From Marsupella aquatica (lineage: Eukaryota; Marchantiophyta): DNA of 64,000 nucleotides. The stretch covers positions 17,174,001 to 17,238,000 of the forward strand of contig OZ316893.1 in assembly GCA_973895155.1 (NCBI GenBank). Direction: 5' to 3'. Made by a program: the position numbers and the translations under genes. Under the pieces are notes generated by a model. That model saw only the letters and a list, made by a program, of their open reading frames with translations. It ran no database searches and was not told where the DNA came from. Below, piece after piece: positions 23,473-34,300 of this stretch; positions within the stretch are counted from its first letter, which is position 1, and each line of letters opens with the position of its first letter.

Positions 23473-26383
23473 ATGTCGAAGCGGAGTCATTGTAGACGGA
23501 AGACCTTTTGTAATCCTGACGGACCTAGGCGACGCAGTGAGAGGTTGACTTCAAAGACCCCTATTTCAATGGTTGAATCTCCTGATAAGAATGAGGTAGA
23601 GGATTGCATACCTAATGGTGGTGATACAGAATATGATCCTGACCAAGATCCGAATGCAAGTGCTAGCATGTCATCGGATGATGACATGCCAAATCCTACC
23701 CCTCCACCAAAGCCTGCTTGCAGTAAGGCAACTGGGGGAACTTCTATGAGATCTCGACCAACGCCCTCTGTATACTCAGCCCAAGCCCCGAGCAACAACA
23801 ATTGCAATAACCCGCAATTTAATGCCCCCAACTCTAACTGGCCGCAAGCACGACAGGGGGGCAATAACTATGGCGGGTCTATGGGTGTAGGCCCTTCTGC
23901 TAGCTATATGGGTCCTAGTTGGCCAAGTAAGTGTGAACATTTGAATTTGTTTCATGAATGTGGACAAGTGTATTTTGAGCTGCAATTGGCTGCTTGTGTT
24001 CCTCAATAGATGTGGGTCTGAGTATGACAATTTTCCTGGTCTGATGTGAGTGGCAGACCCAATGTGGGACCGTATGCAGCCCACAAATATGTATGAAGGA
24101 GGGTCAATGGGGCCATCGGGGCAATTCATGGGAGGTCCTCATCCAATGGGGACAGGATGACAAGGTTATGGTGGGTATGGTGGGAACCCAGCACCAGCAC
24201 TAGCACCAGCACCTTCAATCCAACCGACAAAGACTCTGCGGAGGGGAGGAGGTATTTTCTACAGCAGTTGTAAGTAAAGTATTTAAATCAGGTAATTCAC
24301 AGAGACCATATGATATTAATGGTGTTAATTGCGTTTCTCTTTTCAGATAACCCTATCACACCCCGCGCAAGCCATGGGGGAGGAACTCCTGGATTTGCAA
24401 CACCAAGTAGTGCGTCAGGGAGCACTGGGAGAGGTGAGAATGTGAAGCTGGGTACTGTCGAAGTTGATGATGAAGGCCGGATCACAACGATGAGTGCTGG
24501 AAAGAATAGATGGCACAATGACCTGCGAATGGAGTGTCTACGATGGTTGGACATTAGCTGTACTAACTTTAATTGTCAACATCCATCTGATTGGGAACTG
24601 GTTTGCAAATATATGCGAGACAAATGGGAATATTTGGGGAATTCTGGGAAAGGGGTCAGTGCTGATTGTCTTGCAGAATATGGACGAACTATCATGAAAA
24701 TAGAGAGGCATCGATTGCACAAAGCATGGATTGCTGATGGCAGTAAAGCACATGCTGAAGCACCCCCAAGTGGTCATGTAGAACAATGGGCTCGACTAAG
24801 AGGGACATTCCTGTCTAGGGCAGGACAGGAGAAGTCTGCACAAATGATTGCTGCTAGAAATGCAGTGAAGAACCCTACGCTTACAGGGAGGGGAGGACAT
24901 GCACCAGTAGTAGCCAAATTGGTTGGGTTCCCATGCCATACAAATCTGTATTTACATTTCAATATTGGGGTTGACTGTATGTAGTTGTAGCAGCATGGTA
25001 CATTTAGGCAAGATTGACATTGAGAAACGTGTCTTGCAATGTTTATGTGCTCCAGAAAAAGCTTACTGGAGAGAAACCCACAAAAGAGGAGGTTGTGGCA
25101 GAAATCAAAAGGGTAAAGTGTGATGAAGGCAACGTTGGATCTAAACAGGTAATTTAGGAGCATTATTGATGGACAATCTGTTGTACAGTCTTTCTTTAGA
25201 TGCACAGTACTGTCAGCCCTTATGCAATTGTAAAATTGCTGAGAAGAGCCGTTTGGTTGGTGTATGTCATATATAGCAGGGAGCAGTGTCTACCCTTACA
25301 GAGATATCAGACCGGTTGAAGACTGTGGAGAATGCTTGGCCATCAGTCGAGACTGGGATGAAGAGTCAATTCAAGGACATAGCCAGTCTTCTTCAAAGCC
25401 AAGGATCAACCTTAAGGGAAGTACAAGCTGAATTACGTGAGTTGCGGGCGATGCACATTGTTGGCAGGGTTGAGCACCCAATTGCACATCCATTACATGA
25501 GCCTGCAAATATTGAGGAAGTTGTGCCTACAAAGAAGAGTGGTATGTGTCATCTGAAATCATGTTTAGTGTAGTGTGACTTTACCTGGGAATTTGAGGTT
25601 CATGGGTGCAGGATGGTTCAGGTTCAGGTTCTAGACCCTCAAGGTTTGTTACATTGTGCATCAGGTGATCAAATTGCAGTGACTGCAGCAGATCCAAAGA
25701 TCATCGAACCTGGTACAACTGTCATTGACAGTAAGTAAATGTTGGTTTGAATCCTCTGTCTGGCCTATTAATGTGGTTGAGTATCTATGCGATGTACGTT
25801 CAATTAGTGCAAACTTGATGGTTTGTTGAGAGCTTTAGTGCAAATATGCTTAGTTGTTGATGAAGGAATTTGTGGCTGCTCTTGAGGTACAGAGCCAGCA
25901 CAGGAGGAGGTGCGCATGCCAAATCTAGCAGGCAGGAAGAGGAGATGCAACTTAGAGGCTACCAAATTTTCAGATTCACAAGAGAAGCAGAGTGATGAGA
26001 ATGATGTGGTTTTCATAGACTCTCAGCCTCCCTCAGGTATTGGAGATGAGTTTTCTCAATCCCCACCACTGGTGAACATGGGAAAGATGAGGACCAGAAA
26101 CAGTGGGAAGGAGACTTCGCCTTACAAGGCACCAAAGAAGAAGAGGAATATTAATTCTCCAAAAGGGACAGCAGTGAGCATTGTAGTACAGTCTTCTAGG
26201 CTAATGGCAACTGATAATTCTGGTGTTTGTGTTGGGACCGGCATACTTCAAATTGAAGCAAGTACTTTCCATGGAAAGAAGGTATTTGCTGATCATGTTG
26301 TGTTGTTACTGACTGCTTTTAGGGAAATAGCAGTCAGTACTGCTGTTGCCATTGTTAGTTGGATTGGTGCTTTTGTGGCATGA
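23473..26383 (+). CDS. tnpA: TNPA-like second CACTA gene (DNA-binding protein), multi-exon
   Basis: Several exons between the TNPD gene and the right end. The first starts MSKRSHCRRKTFCNP (23473), basic then acidic (DTEYDPDQDPNAS) and Pro/Asn-rich. The central exon (24346-24950) has RWHNDLRMECLRWLD ... WEYLGNSGKG and FLSRAGQEKSAQMIAARNAVKNPTLTGRGG, the pattern of the plant En/Spm accessory transposase family. A coiled-coil exon (25280-25540, LTEISDRLKTVENAW ... ELRELRAMH) and a tail with a nuclear-localisation-like APKKKRN (about 26130) follow. In En/Spm the equivalent binds subterminal repeats. Exon joins are approximate. Confidence 0.65.
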
Positions 26384-26687
26384 ATGACTCAGTCTCGAAT
26401 ATGAATGACATCATTGTCTACGGAAACTAGTGCGGTCAAATCAGTGTTACCAATCACTCATGGAAAACCCTATATGACTCGAACTAAGTCAGTATGAGTC
26501 ACTTATGTTTGACTGATGTATAGATCTAAATACTTGACCCTCTAGTCACTAAAAAGACTATTGACACTAGTCAATAATATGACTAAGTCAATCAAAGTCA
26601 CCACTTTTACGACTACTAGTTGCAAGAATGACGTCAGTGATCTAATGTCATAGATGACCGGTTTTAGTCATAGTCAGTCGTATTTTA
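26384..26687. repeat. CACTA right subterminal repeat region
   Basis: Dense short GACTNA/TGACT-type motifs in both orientations (GACTAAGTCA, ATGACTCAGTC, TAGTCAATAATATGACTAAGTCAATC split over several sites). Arrays like this next to the terminus are the binding region of TNPA in En/Spm-type elements. Confidence 0.7.
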
Positions 26688-26718
26688 TGGTCAAAAATAG
26701 GGGGTATTTCTACTAGTG
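26688..26718 (-). repeat. Right terminal inverted repeat of the CACTA element
   Basis: 31 bp, the inverse of 14288-14318 with one mismatch. It is followed by the TCG target duplication. Confidence 0.96.
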
Positions 26719-26721
26719 TCG

Positions 26722-26907
26722 GTTCCGTGGGCTTTAGCTTCGAAGCTTGCGGAACTGCTTAAGGAGAAGCTGAGTGCTAGGATTCTCGAGAGGTCTGATG
26801 CTCCCTACTCGAACAGATGGTTTACAGTGAGAAAGAAGAATGGAAGCTTGAGGTTCATTCAGGATATGCAACCTCCAAACAAGGTGACCATCAGGAATGT
26901 GGGAGTT
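26722..26907 (+). pseudogene. pol: RT of gypsy element 2, right of the CACTA insertion, then truncated
   Basis: Continues the RT: ALASKLAELLKEKLSARILE, RSDAPYSNRWFTVRKKNG and LRFIQDMQPPNKVTIRNVGV. The remainder of the RT (the catalytic Asp boxes, about 1 kb) is absent. At 26908 a second CACTA-type terminus begins instead. Confidence 0.85.
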
Positions 26908-28050
26908 CACTAGTACATATTAAGTTGATTTCCGATGCTCAATTTTTGCGAACAATCGGTGTCCGATTCTTTTAGCATCGGAAATTCCGATTATCACAAA
27001 ATGGCAATATGCCATACTCTCGGCTTTGGATATCTTCATTTCCGATATAATTGACAACGAAACCTTTCCGATGCGTTAAAAAATGGATCATATCCGTTAG
27101 AAAACACATCGGATCCCTCAACAAAAACTTTGATTGATATGTCCGATGTTTTTTGTAACAAAAATGATGTGCGTTACAATATTGATCGGAAAAGTTCCGT
27201 AGTTAATAAGAACGGATATTATATCCGATTGTGCTAACATGGGAAAGTCCGATGCTGGGAGAATGGGAAAGTCCGATGCTGGGAGTATGGGAAAGTCCGA
27301 TGCTAGAAGAATGGGAAAGTCCGATGCTAGAAGAATGGGAAAGTCCGATGCTGGGAGCATGGGAAAGTCTGGTTGTGGCAAAAAGACAAATTTTGATTGT
27401 GTTAGAATGAAAAGTTTTGATGTGTTAGATGGGGTATGTGGTTGCACCGACATACTCTTCCCAAAAGATGCAATCATTCTTGCATGCATGAATAACTTTA
27501 TACTTGAGGCAAATGGACTTGAGTGTTGTTTTTGCCTCCTTCCAAGACCCAACATATTGTTCCCTTAAGGAAATATGTGCTCAACATGCAGCCAAGTCCA
27601 AAATATATCATCTAGAAGGAGATTGCTTCTCCCATGTAGTCTTTGTTGCAAGTCCAACAACAACATAGTTGATAAAAGATGAGACAATCAGGAGCCATTG
27701 ATGCTAAGGCTTTGGAAGGACCAAAATATCATCAATAACTAATAAGCCATAATATTATCCCATATAAAATCTAATGAAGGAAGGCTTTACTATCGACGAA
27801 TGACCCCTGCCAAATTTCTATTGGTTTCTCCTAGGGGAATGTAACAGGGTAACTAGAATAGGTCACTTGATGCAAAGATCTAATCTCATGATAGAGAAAA
27901 ATGGATCAAGAATGGGTCCAAATTATGGGTCTTAGTAAATTCACAAGTGTATAAAATCCCCAAACACTCTAAGTCAAACAACAAAAGTGCTAAGCTTGCA
28001 TGTACAATGTAAGGAATAAGAACCACAAAGTTAAGCTCATGTTGGAGGAA
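26908..28050 (+). mobile_element. Truncated second CACTA-like element (left end only)
   Basis: Begins CACTAGTACATATTAAG and is followed within 350 bp by about ten TCCGAT/ATCGGA words in both orientations (from 26930 to 27230), then a 24-bp tandem array (27239-27382). A CACTA start followed by a dense subterminal motif array marks a CACTA end of a different family from 14288. No matching right terminus is visible before the gypsy RNase H resumes at about 28057, and the RT middle is missing, so a deletion probably removed both. 27400-28050 shows no gene. Confidence 0.6.
27239..27382 (+). repeat. 24-bp tandem repeat, six copies
   Basis: Unit ATGGGAAAGTCCGATGCTGG plus four bases. Because 24 is a multiple of three, the array stays open and reads MGKSDAGR-like octapeptides. 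It amplifies the TCCGATG word of the surrounding CACTA-like end, so I read it as expanded binding sites rather than a gene. Confidence 0.85.
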
Positions 28051-28056
28051 TAGCAA

Positions 28057-29424
28057 TTGGGAGCCGGGTGGGCTGTTGGGCAAGATGACGAGAATGGGGA
28101 AAGGTATGCAATCAGATTTGGGGAAAAAAAAATTACAAAAAGGCAAAGGAGATATGCCCAAGTTAAGAGGGAGCTTTGGGGTGCCAAAGTGGCACTCCAT
28201 CAGGAGAGTCTAAACTATTTGATTGGGGCGCCGGTGGTGGTTGAGACTGATTGCCAATCGCTGTTGGGGATGATTGTGAATTGTGACATGCCTGACATAG
28301 CGATGCTTAGGTGGATCGCTTTCATTCGGATGTTCAACTCTGAGCTAAGTCACATTGCAGGAAAGGATAATCCGATCGCTGACATGTTGTCAAGGGCGAG
28401 ATTCGGAAATGAGGTAGCAACGAGAGTTGGCGAGGTGACCAGAACCAAAAGTGTTGGAAGTCTAGAGTTCAAGGAAGAACTCTACTCAGGAGAGTTGCTG
28501 GATATTGGGCGTTACATTAGCACTTTGGAGAAGCAACCAGAGTGGAGTTACCAGGAGTTTGTCAAGATCCGGAAGAGAACTTACAAGTTCCTATTGAGGG
28601 AGGGCTACTTGTGGCGAAGGCATAAGGACCCAAGTCAGTTGTTGCAGAGGGTTGTGGATACTAAGGATGAGAAAGACCGAATTCTCAAAGAGTGCCATGA
28701 TGCTGACATGGCTGGGCACAAAGGGGTGCATTCGACTTACAAGAGGGTTCAGAAGCTTTACTGGTGGCCAGGTTTATACTTGGCCGTTCGAGACTATGTC
28801 GAGACTTGCGAGATTTTCCAGTTTTACTCAAGGATCCGACATAGGGATGGATTGGTTCCGACTTACCCCGTGGCTCTACACTTTCAATGGGCTGTTGATG
28901 TGGTGTACATGCCGAGAGAGAGCAATGGGGCGAGATACTTGGTTTTGGCGAGAGAAGACTTGTCTTCTTATGTGGAAGGGAGAGCGTTGGTTTCAAACAC
29001 TACTGCTGCCGTTTGCTAGTTCATACTTGAGGATATCATTGCAAGGCATTGGTGCTTTACAAGGATCAGAGCTAATAGGGGGGAGCTCAGCTCCAAGGAA
29101 GCGCAAGAGTTTTTTGACCAATACCGCATCAAACTGAAGCTGACTTCGAGTTACAATCCGGAAGGCAATGGAAAATCTGAAAGGGGGCACATCCAGATTG
29201 TGAGCGCTTTGGCTAAGGCTTGTGATGGGGACTTGGGTAGGTGGTTGAGTCTCCTTCCACTTGCTCTGTTAGCGGATCGGATGACTTGTAGCTCAGTGAC
29301 CGGATACGTTCCGGCGGAGCTACTTATTGGGCACTTGCCGATGATGCCACTCGAGGAAGATGTTTGCAGCTGGCGACTGATTGGATGGAAAGATGAAGTT
29401 TTGAGAGAGGAGTTGCTGGCTTGA
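28057..29424 (+). pseudogene. pol: RNase H and integrase of gypsy element 2
   Basis: RNase H (KRQRRYAQVKRELWGAKVAL; VETDCQSLLGMI; HIAGKDNPIADMLSR) followed by the integrase zinc domain (HDADMAGHKGVHSTYKRVQKLYWWPGL ... CEIFQF, second Cys of the CxxC pair lost) and the catalytic core (AVDVVYMPRE; ANRGEL; SSYNPEGNGKSERGH). The second catalytic Asp position is Asn (ANRGEL), and a TAG (29017-29019) and TGA (29422-29424) lie in frame, so no active enzyme is possible. Frame and order otherwise match a complete gypsy pol. Confidence 0.9.
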
Positions 29425-29811
29425 AGGATTGAACACTTCAACTTGTTACCCGCGAAGATTGAGGTGGCTTGGAAGCAATTGAAGATGGCGAGGTTAAGGA
29501 ACAAGGGCAGGTTCGACAGGACTCATTGGTTGAGGCCTGTCTTGGTTAAGGAAGGGGATTGGGTTCTGGTTTACAAAAGTAAGTTGTACGAGCAACACTT
29601 GAGCCGAAACAAGTTTGCTCGAAGGTGGCAAGGTCCGTATGTGGTGGTTGCTGTTCATGCAAATACAACCTACACTATTCGGGAGTTGGATGGAACAGTT
29701 CACCAAGTACCTTACGCAGGGAAAAGGGTGAAGATCTTCAAGAGGAGGACCAAGAAGGGAATGGACTCAAGTTCCAACTTGAGTGAATTTGAAGATGAGG
29801 CACTGGTCTAG
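29425..29811 (+). pseudogene. Integrase C-terminal / chromodomain-like tail of element 2
   Basis: Same frame as the integrase after its TGA. It reads WLRPVLVKEGDWVLVYKSK, NKFARRWQGPYVVVAVHANTTYTIRELDG and QVPYAGKRVKIFKRR, the SH3-like C-terminal integrase domain (W-x-G-P-Y/F block) that binds DNA in Ty3/gypsy elements. An acidic Ser/Glu tail ends at 29811. Confidence 0.8.
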
Positions 29812-30033
29812 GCGCATCTGTTGGACTTGAGTTTTGAAAGTGGCTTGACTGGTTCTGATTTGGATGAGTTGGACTTTGAGTTTCTGGAAAGTGGAGTGCC
29901 TAAGGCCGAGTCTGAAGGCTTTGGGTTTGAGTTTCTTGAGGAGGAAGTGGTCCAGGCGCATGGCTCAAGTTCGGACTCAGACTTAGAGGAAATCTGATGG
30001 ATTGGAGCAGACCGGAGGCTGCTCAGGTTTACT

Positions 30034-30042
30034 GGGGGAGGA
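30034..30042 (+). other. Polypurine tract of gypsy element 2
   Basis: GGGGGAGGA directly before the 3' LTR TG, the primer site for plus-strand synthesis. Confidence 0.8.
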
Positions 30043-30892
30043 TGTCATGCCGAAAGATTTCAGCTCAGGAATGGCTTTTATAGGGGATGATGGGCGAGGC
30101 CTCCCGGTTGGGTTGCTTGCATGTTGACTCGGAGGGGCTGCTTGGTTGGATGGATTGAGGTTTGGTGATTGGGTGACTCATCGTCACTAGGTTTGGTGTT
30201 TGGGTGAGTCACCAGGCTTGGAGTTTGGATGAGCCTCACTGATGGCAGTTGGCCCAAACTGGATGGTTGGGTTTCCGATGCTACTTAAGACTTGAGCCTC
30301 GGCTCATTGAGGTTGGCGATTGTCTATTGAGATCTGTTGAGTTGCGTTCTGTGAGTTCCGCTCTGTTCTGCGGAACTCGACTGTTGTGCGGCGGTTTTGG
30401 AGTTCTGGGCAAGTGTTGGATCCAGGTGTGGAGTTTTTTTATCTAGGCGGGGATTTCTCAAGTTTGGAGTCTCGTCGATCCAGGCGGGGATTTCTCAAGT
30501 TTGGTGCCTCGTCGATCCAGACGGGGATTTCTTGAGTTTGGAGCCTCGTTGGTCCAGGCCCGAGTTCCGTGTGAGCTGTTTTAGACTAGTGGAGTAGCTA
30601 GTCAAGTTTTGGTTTTGTGAGCTAAGGAGGATAGTTTTTCCGTCAGATTTTGAGTAGTTAGTCACTCGAGGAGTTCTACTCGATAAGTTAGAGGTAGCGG
30701 CCCGCCGTAGGGCCAGCTACTAGACTCTTGCGGGCAAGCTTACTCGAGGGCACCTATTGTAACCTTTGTGAGAAAAGTAAAAAAATATAAAGGAGTGAGA
30801 GTTTGCTCTGAAAAGTGCTTGTCGCCTATCCCAATCGCAACCAGAAACGTGCAGTTTGCCCGAGGAGCCCCTAACTTTAAGTCCTTGCAACA
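30043..30892 (+). repeat. 3' LTR of gypsy element 2
   Basis: Counterpart of 8275-9123, about 95% identical by eye. It carries the same 37-bp internal array (about 30440-30570). It ends CA at 30892, followed by the ACGG duplication. Confidence 0.92.
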
Positions 30893-31106
30893 ACGGATGC
30901 AACAAAGCAAGAGAATGAGTCTCTCCTAGATCAAGTCCAACTACTCAAGCAGGACATCGACCGTCTGAGGATGAGGACGGTCGCTCCAAGTCCCACTCAG
31001 GAGGGTCCGGCAAGCGTGCCAGACATTAGCAGTGGCCGGCAGGGCAGGTTTAGAATAGAGTTAGGATTAGACAGGGAGGACGGACACTCAGACAAGCGCC
31101 AAAACT
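30893..31106 (+). pseudogene. Coiled-coil ORF of element 1, 3' part
   Basis: Reads ATKQENESLLDQVQLLKQDIDRLRMR then Pro/Ser-rich sequence to a stop near 31106. It is in frame with the piece ending at 8274 once element 2 and one ACGG copy are removed. Confidence 0.6.
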
Positions 31107-31782
31107 AGTTAGTGGCGCTTTCCTCTTCGACCAACCTCACTTAGCGTAGGATCTTAGAATAAGACACCATTTTTTGGCCAAACAGTTAGAGGAATTTAGG
31201 TTAGATTAGATTTGGGCGTTGTGGCCATTCTTGGCCGCGGCCTTTAGTTAGTATTTAGTGCACCCCCCGGTAGAGGCAGGGGGATTTTAGGTTCAGAACC
31301 AAGTGTCCGCATGATGTGCGGGGAGTCCTGACCTTCATGAATAGAGAGCACCAAGGGGTGAGTGTATGACTAAGCTTGTCGGGCAAGTGTGGAGCCGGGC
31401 TCCATTGCAGTGTGCATCTCGCTGCCATTGGGCCTGCTAACTTAGAAGAAGTTGAGTCATCTGTATGTATGTGAATATTTAACAGATTCTGAAGTAAAGT
31501 CTTCTCCCCATTATTTCCTTTGTGTAAATTGGGATTGTATGTTGTGACTTCTAGTCGTAGTTGTCAATCTTGTATATGGGTAGAACATGCTTGGCCGAAT
31601 GCATTATGCAAGCTATGCATGGAGTGTTGGCTGCAAATAGTGGTTGCGAGCCCAAGTTGAACACCCGTATCATTGGATCCGGATTGGAGGCGAACAACAT
31701 GAAGGCTTAGAAGTCCTTAAGCCGGGGTTGATTGAGCTATTGACTTAAGGTACATTCCGGCGATGGAACACAAAATATACCT
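31107..31782 (+). repeat. LTR-like segment at the end of gypsy element 1
   Basis: Follows the coiled-coil ORF as 2594-3390 does. It has GGCAGGGCAGGTTTAGA near 31047 (compare GGCAGGGCGGGCTTAGA near 2655), a promoter-like block with CCCCCCGGTAGAGGCAGGGGG at 31263-31283, and CATTCCGGCGATGGAACAC near 31751. The copies are too diverged to set ends by eye. The CCGGTAGAGGCAGGGGG core recurs at 35183-35203. Confidence 0.45.
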
Positions 31783-31879
31783 ATGATATGTGTAAGTGTA
31801 GTATCGGGCGTGCTTAGCACCGGGTTTGTTTGCACATCCCTCCTTGCCCGAATCCTCAATACTAACAAAGTTTATGCCA

Positions 31880-33815
31880 GTCTAAGCCAAAATCCGTGTA
31901 AGAATGGATCTTTTGGTGTGACACAATATTTTGCAATTAGTGGTCAACACTCAACTATGGCCACTAGGAAAATCATTCAGAGTTCCCAAACGCAACCATC
32001 TATGGTTGAGACTGCCAACCTCCTCAAATTCTGACTTGCAAGAATTGTCAAGGGGTCAACACCTATTAAGGTGTTGGTTGAGATTTCACATGCAAACAAC
32101 TTGCAGGCTGAAGCGCATTGTTTCTCATCACCATTCATCAACCAAGTCAGGCATACAAGAATGCAATATTCAAAAATGGATCAAACAGTTTGGCCAGTTC
32201 CATCAGGGAACTTGGCACAATCAGAGTTGTTGAATTTTCTTAAGACTGTAGTGAATGTCCTTGCCAACGACTTGGTGACTGTCGTGATTATTGTGCACCC
32301 AAGTCTCTTGCTGACCAGAATTATTGAAGCTGTCACTGATCTACCTTCGAGTTATAATGCTCATCTGGAGTATGGAAGCTATTGGAAGAGTGCAAAAGAA
32401 GTCCGCTCATCGCATTTCATGTCGGGTATTATTGAGTCTATTGTTTTGCTTGGAGTCTCCTAGGAACAAGAACCGGATTGGGAAAAACATTTCAAAGGGT
32501 TTCAAGGTCATTTCTTGGCTAAATCTGTGGATCAGCTTGAGCTTGCAAGACTAGCCAATGAAGATTACTTTGGCCTTTCCAAGCAAGAGGTTGCAGCAAA
32601 GCAAAAATCTGCTCTTGGAAATCACTTGCAAAGACTCATTCCTTTTTGGACACCCGGTGGCAGAACCTGTATATCTAACATTAAGCATTGCAAAATTATC
32701 AAGGCAATCATTCTTCAATTTTCCAAAAAGGAAGAAATTGTATTTGACTTCTTTACTGGTGGGCAAGTTTTATTGAATGCCCTTCGTCTAGAAAGGGAAT
32801 GTTTCTCTTTTTGTTTGGAAAGGGCGGATGTGAGACCTTACGGCTTATGTGGAGAATCTCAAGTCGTTGAAGGGTGTTGCACAATTCTCAAAATCCTTAT
32901 GGAAACTTCCAAGAGGGGAAGGCAGCTCAACGCAAAAATCTAATGCAAGTGGGGCAAAGGAAGGGAGGCACTATCATATCATTGGAACAATCTCCCAATT
33001 ATCATAATTGTCTAGAATTTGATAACAGATTTTCTGATCCTTGTGTTGGTAGGATTAATGTTGGCAAACAGATTTGCCATCCTTTGGAATTTGGTGAGGT
33101 CCAAATACCGATCTACCAATTAGGGAGTTTCAAAGGACCTCGATCTCATGGAGGAAGAACACCACGATGGTGGAATAGCTCTATCTCTTCCACAATCTCA
33201 TAGCCCTGTGTGCAAGCCTTGTGTGGGGTCATTTGGCGAGGTGGACTCAATTGTAAATGATATCGCACCGGTCGTGCCTGAGGATCCTTCCGATTACCTT
33301 TGGGTTGTAACTTGAGTTCAAGAAGCCGTTAACATCATCAATCCATCCCCTCCCCATACTTGGGCAGAAAATTGGAGTCCCTACGAGGTTGAGTCTGTCA
33401 TCAAACATTTTGGTAATATTGTCGTGGAACTTGTAGTGGAGCATGCAAATGAGGCAGGTGCCAATTCACTCTATCCCACTTCTCACAACTTGAACAATGA
33501 TATATGTGGCAATAGACTTTTGACTCAACCCTGACTTGGAACATGATTTTGTTTTGTCAACGTACAATCAATGGACGCGTCATGACTCACCGCAAGATGG
33601 CATGTCCAGGTCCTGAGCGATGGATAACTTCTGAAATTCTTAATGCTTATTTTGGTCTGATTGCTTCAAGAGCATAATCCACGGGCAGCGAGCTCCCGCA
33701 GGTTCATCTTTTTGATACTTGGTTCTATTCTGAACTTGTTCAAGGTGGATATAAGTATGAGGACGTCCAAACATGGACCTCAAAATTGGAGTACTTCTTA
33801 ACTGATGTAGAGATG
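31880..33815 (+). pseudogene. Truncated copy of the ParB-methyltransferase-Ulp1 module
   Basis: Fragments in several frames match the fuller copy at 36.9-39.9 kb in order: FAISGQHSTMATRKII (ParB-like), LVEISHANNLQAEAH, YNAHLEYGS, EPDWEKHFKGF, EEIVFDFFTGGQVLLNALRLERECFSF (methyltransferase motif I region), then ITSEILNAYFGLI and VHLFDTWFY...EDVQTWTSKLEYFLTDVE (front half of the Ulp1 domain). Similarity stops at about 33815, so the protease His and Cys region is absent. Stops and frameshifts are frequent. It shows the module is a dispersed repeat and not a single-copy gene. Confidence 0.8.
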
Positions 33816-34300
33816 GTCATGGTTTGTGACGCCGATGACATGGTCCTTATTCTATAATCTGATTAACTAGGCTGTTGTATGCAAGGAGTAGCTATTGATA
33901 TTGCATAACAATTAGCAAGCTGGCACGAATAAGGGCAATCATGGCGTTAAGAGTAGGGATAAATGTATTTCAGCTTGAAGACTGCACAACCAAGGCAAAC
34001 ACAATTGAGGTAGTCACTGTCAAGGCCATAAAGGAGAAATTGGGGAAGAGAGGATTCAGCTCTTCAAGCATACCATCTTCTTGACAAGCAAGATGGAGCA
34101 TGGAGGCTCTTCAAGACGCCGGTACGGAGGTAGGCGTGGTAATTCAAGGAAGCGAGTCTCCATAGCTGAATATGAAGTTGTGGGGTATGGTGATTGTGCT
34201 CAGGATGAAATCTAAATGTCTTGGGTGTGTAGCTTCATTTTGTTAGTTAGGTTAGTGGTTCATAGTCTAGTCTTAGAATGTTAGGGAAATAAAAGGCTAT
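33816..34300. other. Unassigned sequence after the truncated module
   Basis: No supported gene. It ends with the purine-rich AGGGAAATAAAAGG directly before TGTTGCGGG, which could be a polypurine tract and LTR start. Confidence 0.3.

Larger units (their letters stand above)
14288..26718 (+). mobile_element. CACTA (En/Spm) DNA transposon, 12.4 kb
   Basis: It starts CACTAGTAGAAATACC and ends with the inverse GGTATTTCTACTAGTG. The terminal inverted repeats are 31 bp with one mismatch. TCG precedes (14285-14287) and follows (26719-26721) the element, the 3-bp duplication typical of CACTA. Removing the element restores the gypsy RT reading (KPIS to VPWALASKLAELL). Inside, left to right, are a repeated leader, a PHD-finger ORF, a BRCT ORF, a TNPD-like transposase, a TNPA-like gene and a subterminal repeat array. 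The TNPD frame has frameshifts and a stop, so self-mobility is doubtful. Confidence 0.96.
8275..30892 (+). mobile_element. Ty3/gypsy LTR retrotransposon (element 2), hosting a CACTA element
   Basis: Two long direct repeats (8275-9123 and 30043-30892) begin TG and end CA. They are flanked by ACGG on both sides (8271-8274 and 30893-30896), a 4-bp target duplication. Inside, in order, are a primer site, gag, protease, RT (interrupted), RNase H, integrase, a C-terminal domain and a polypurine tract, which is the gypsy order. The LTRs are about 95% identical by eye, with most differences being C/T or G/A changes. Without the CACTA and other inserts the element would be about 7-8 kb. Its coding parts have stops and a deletion in RT, so it is not autonomous. 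Confidence 0.9.

Noticed and set aside
27239-27382. Regular 24-bp repeats as a CRISPR array or repeat protein
   Set aside because: Units are directly adjacent without spacers and lie in a CACTA subterminal region; the MGKSDAGR reading follows from the period being divisible by three.
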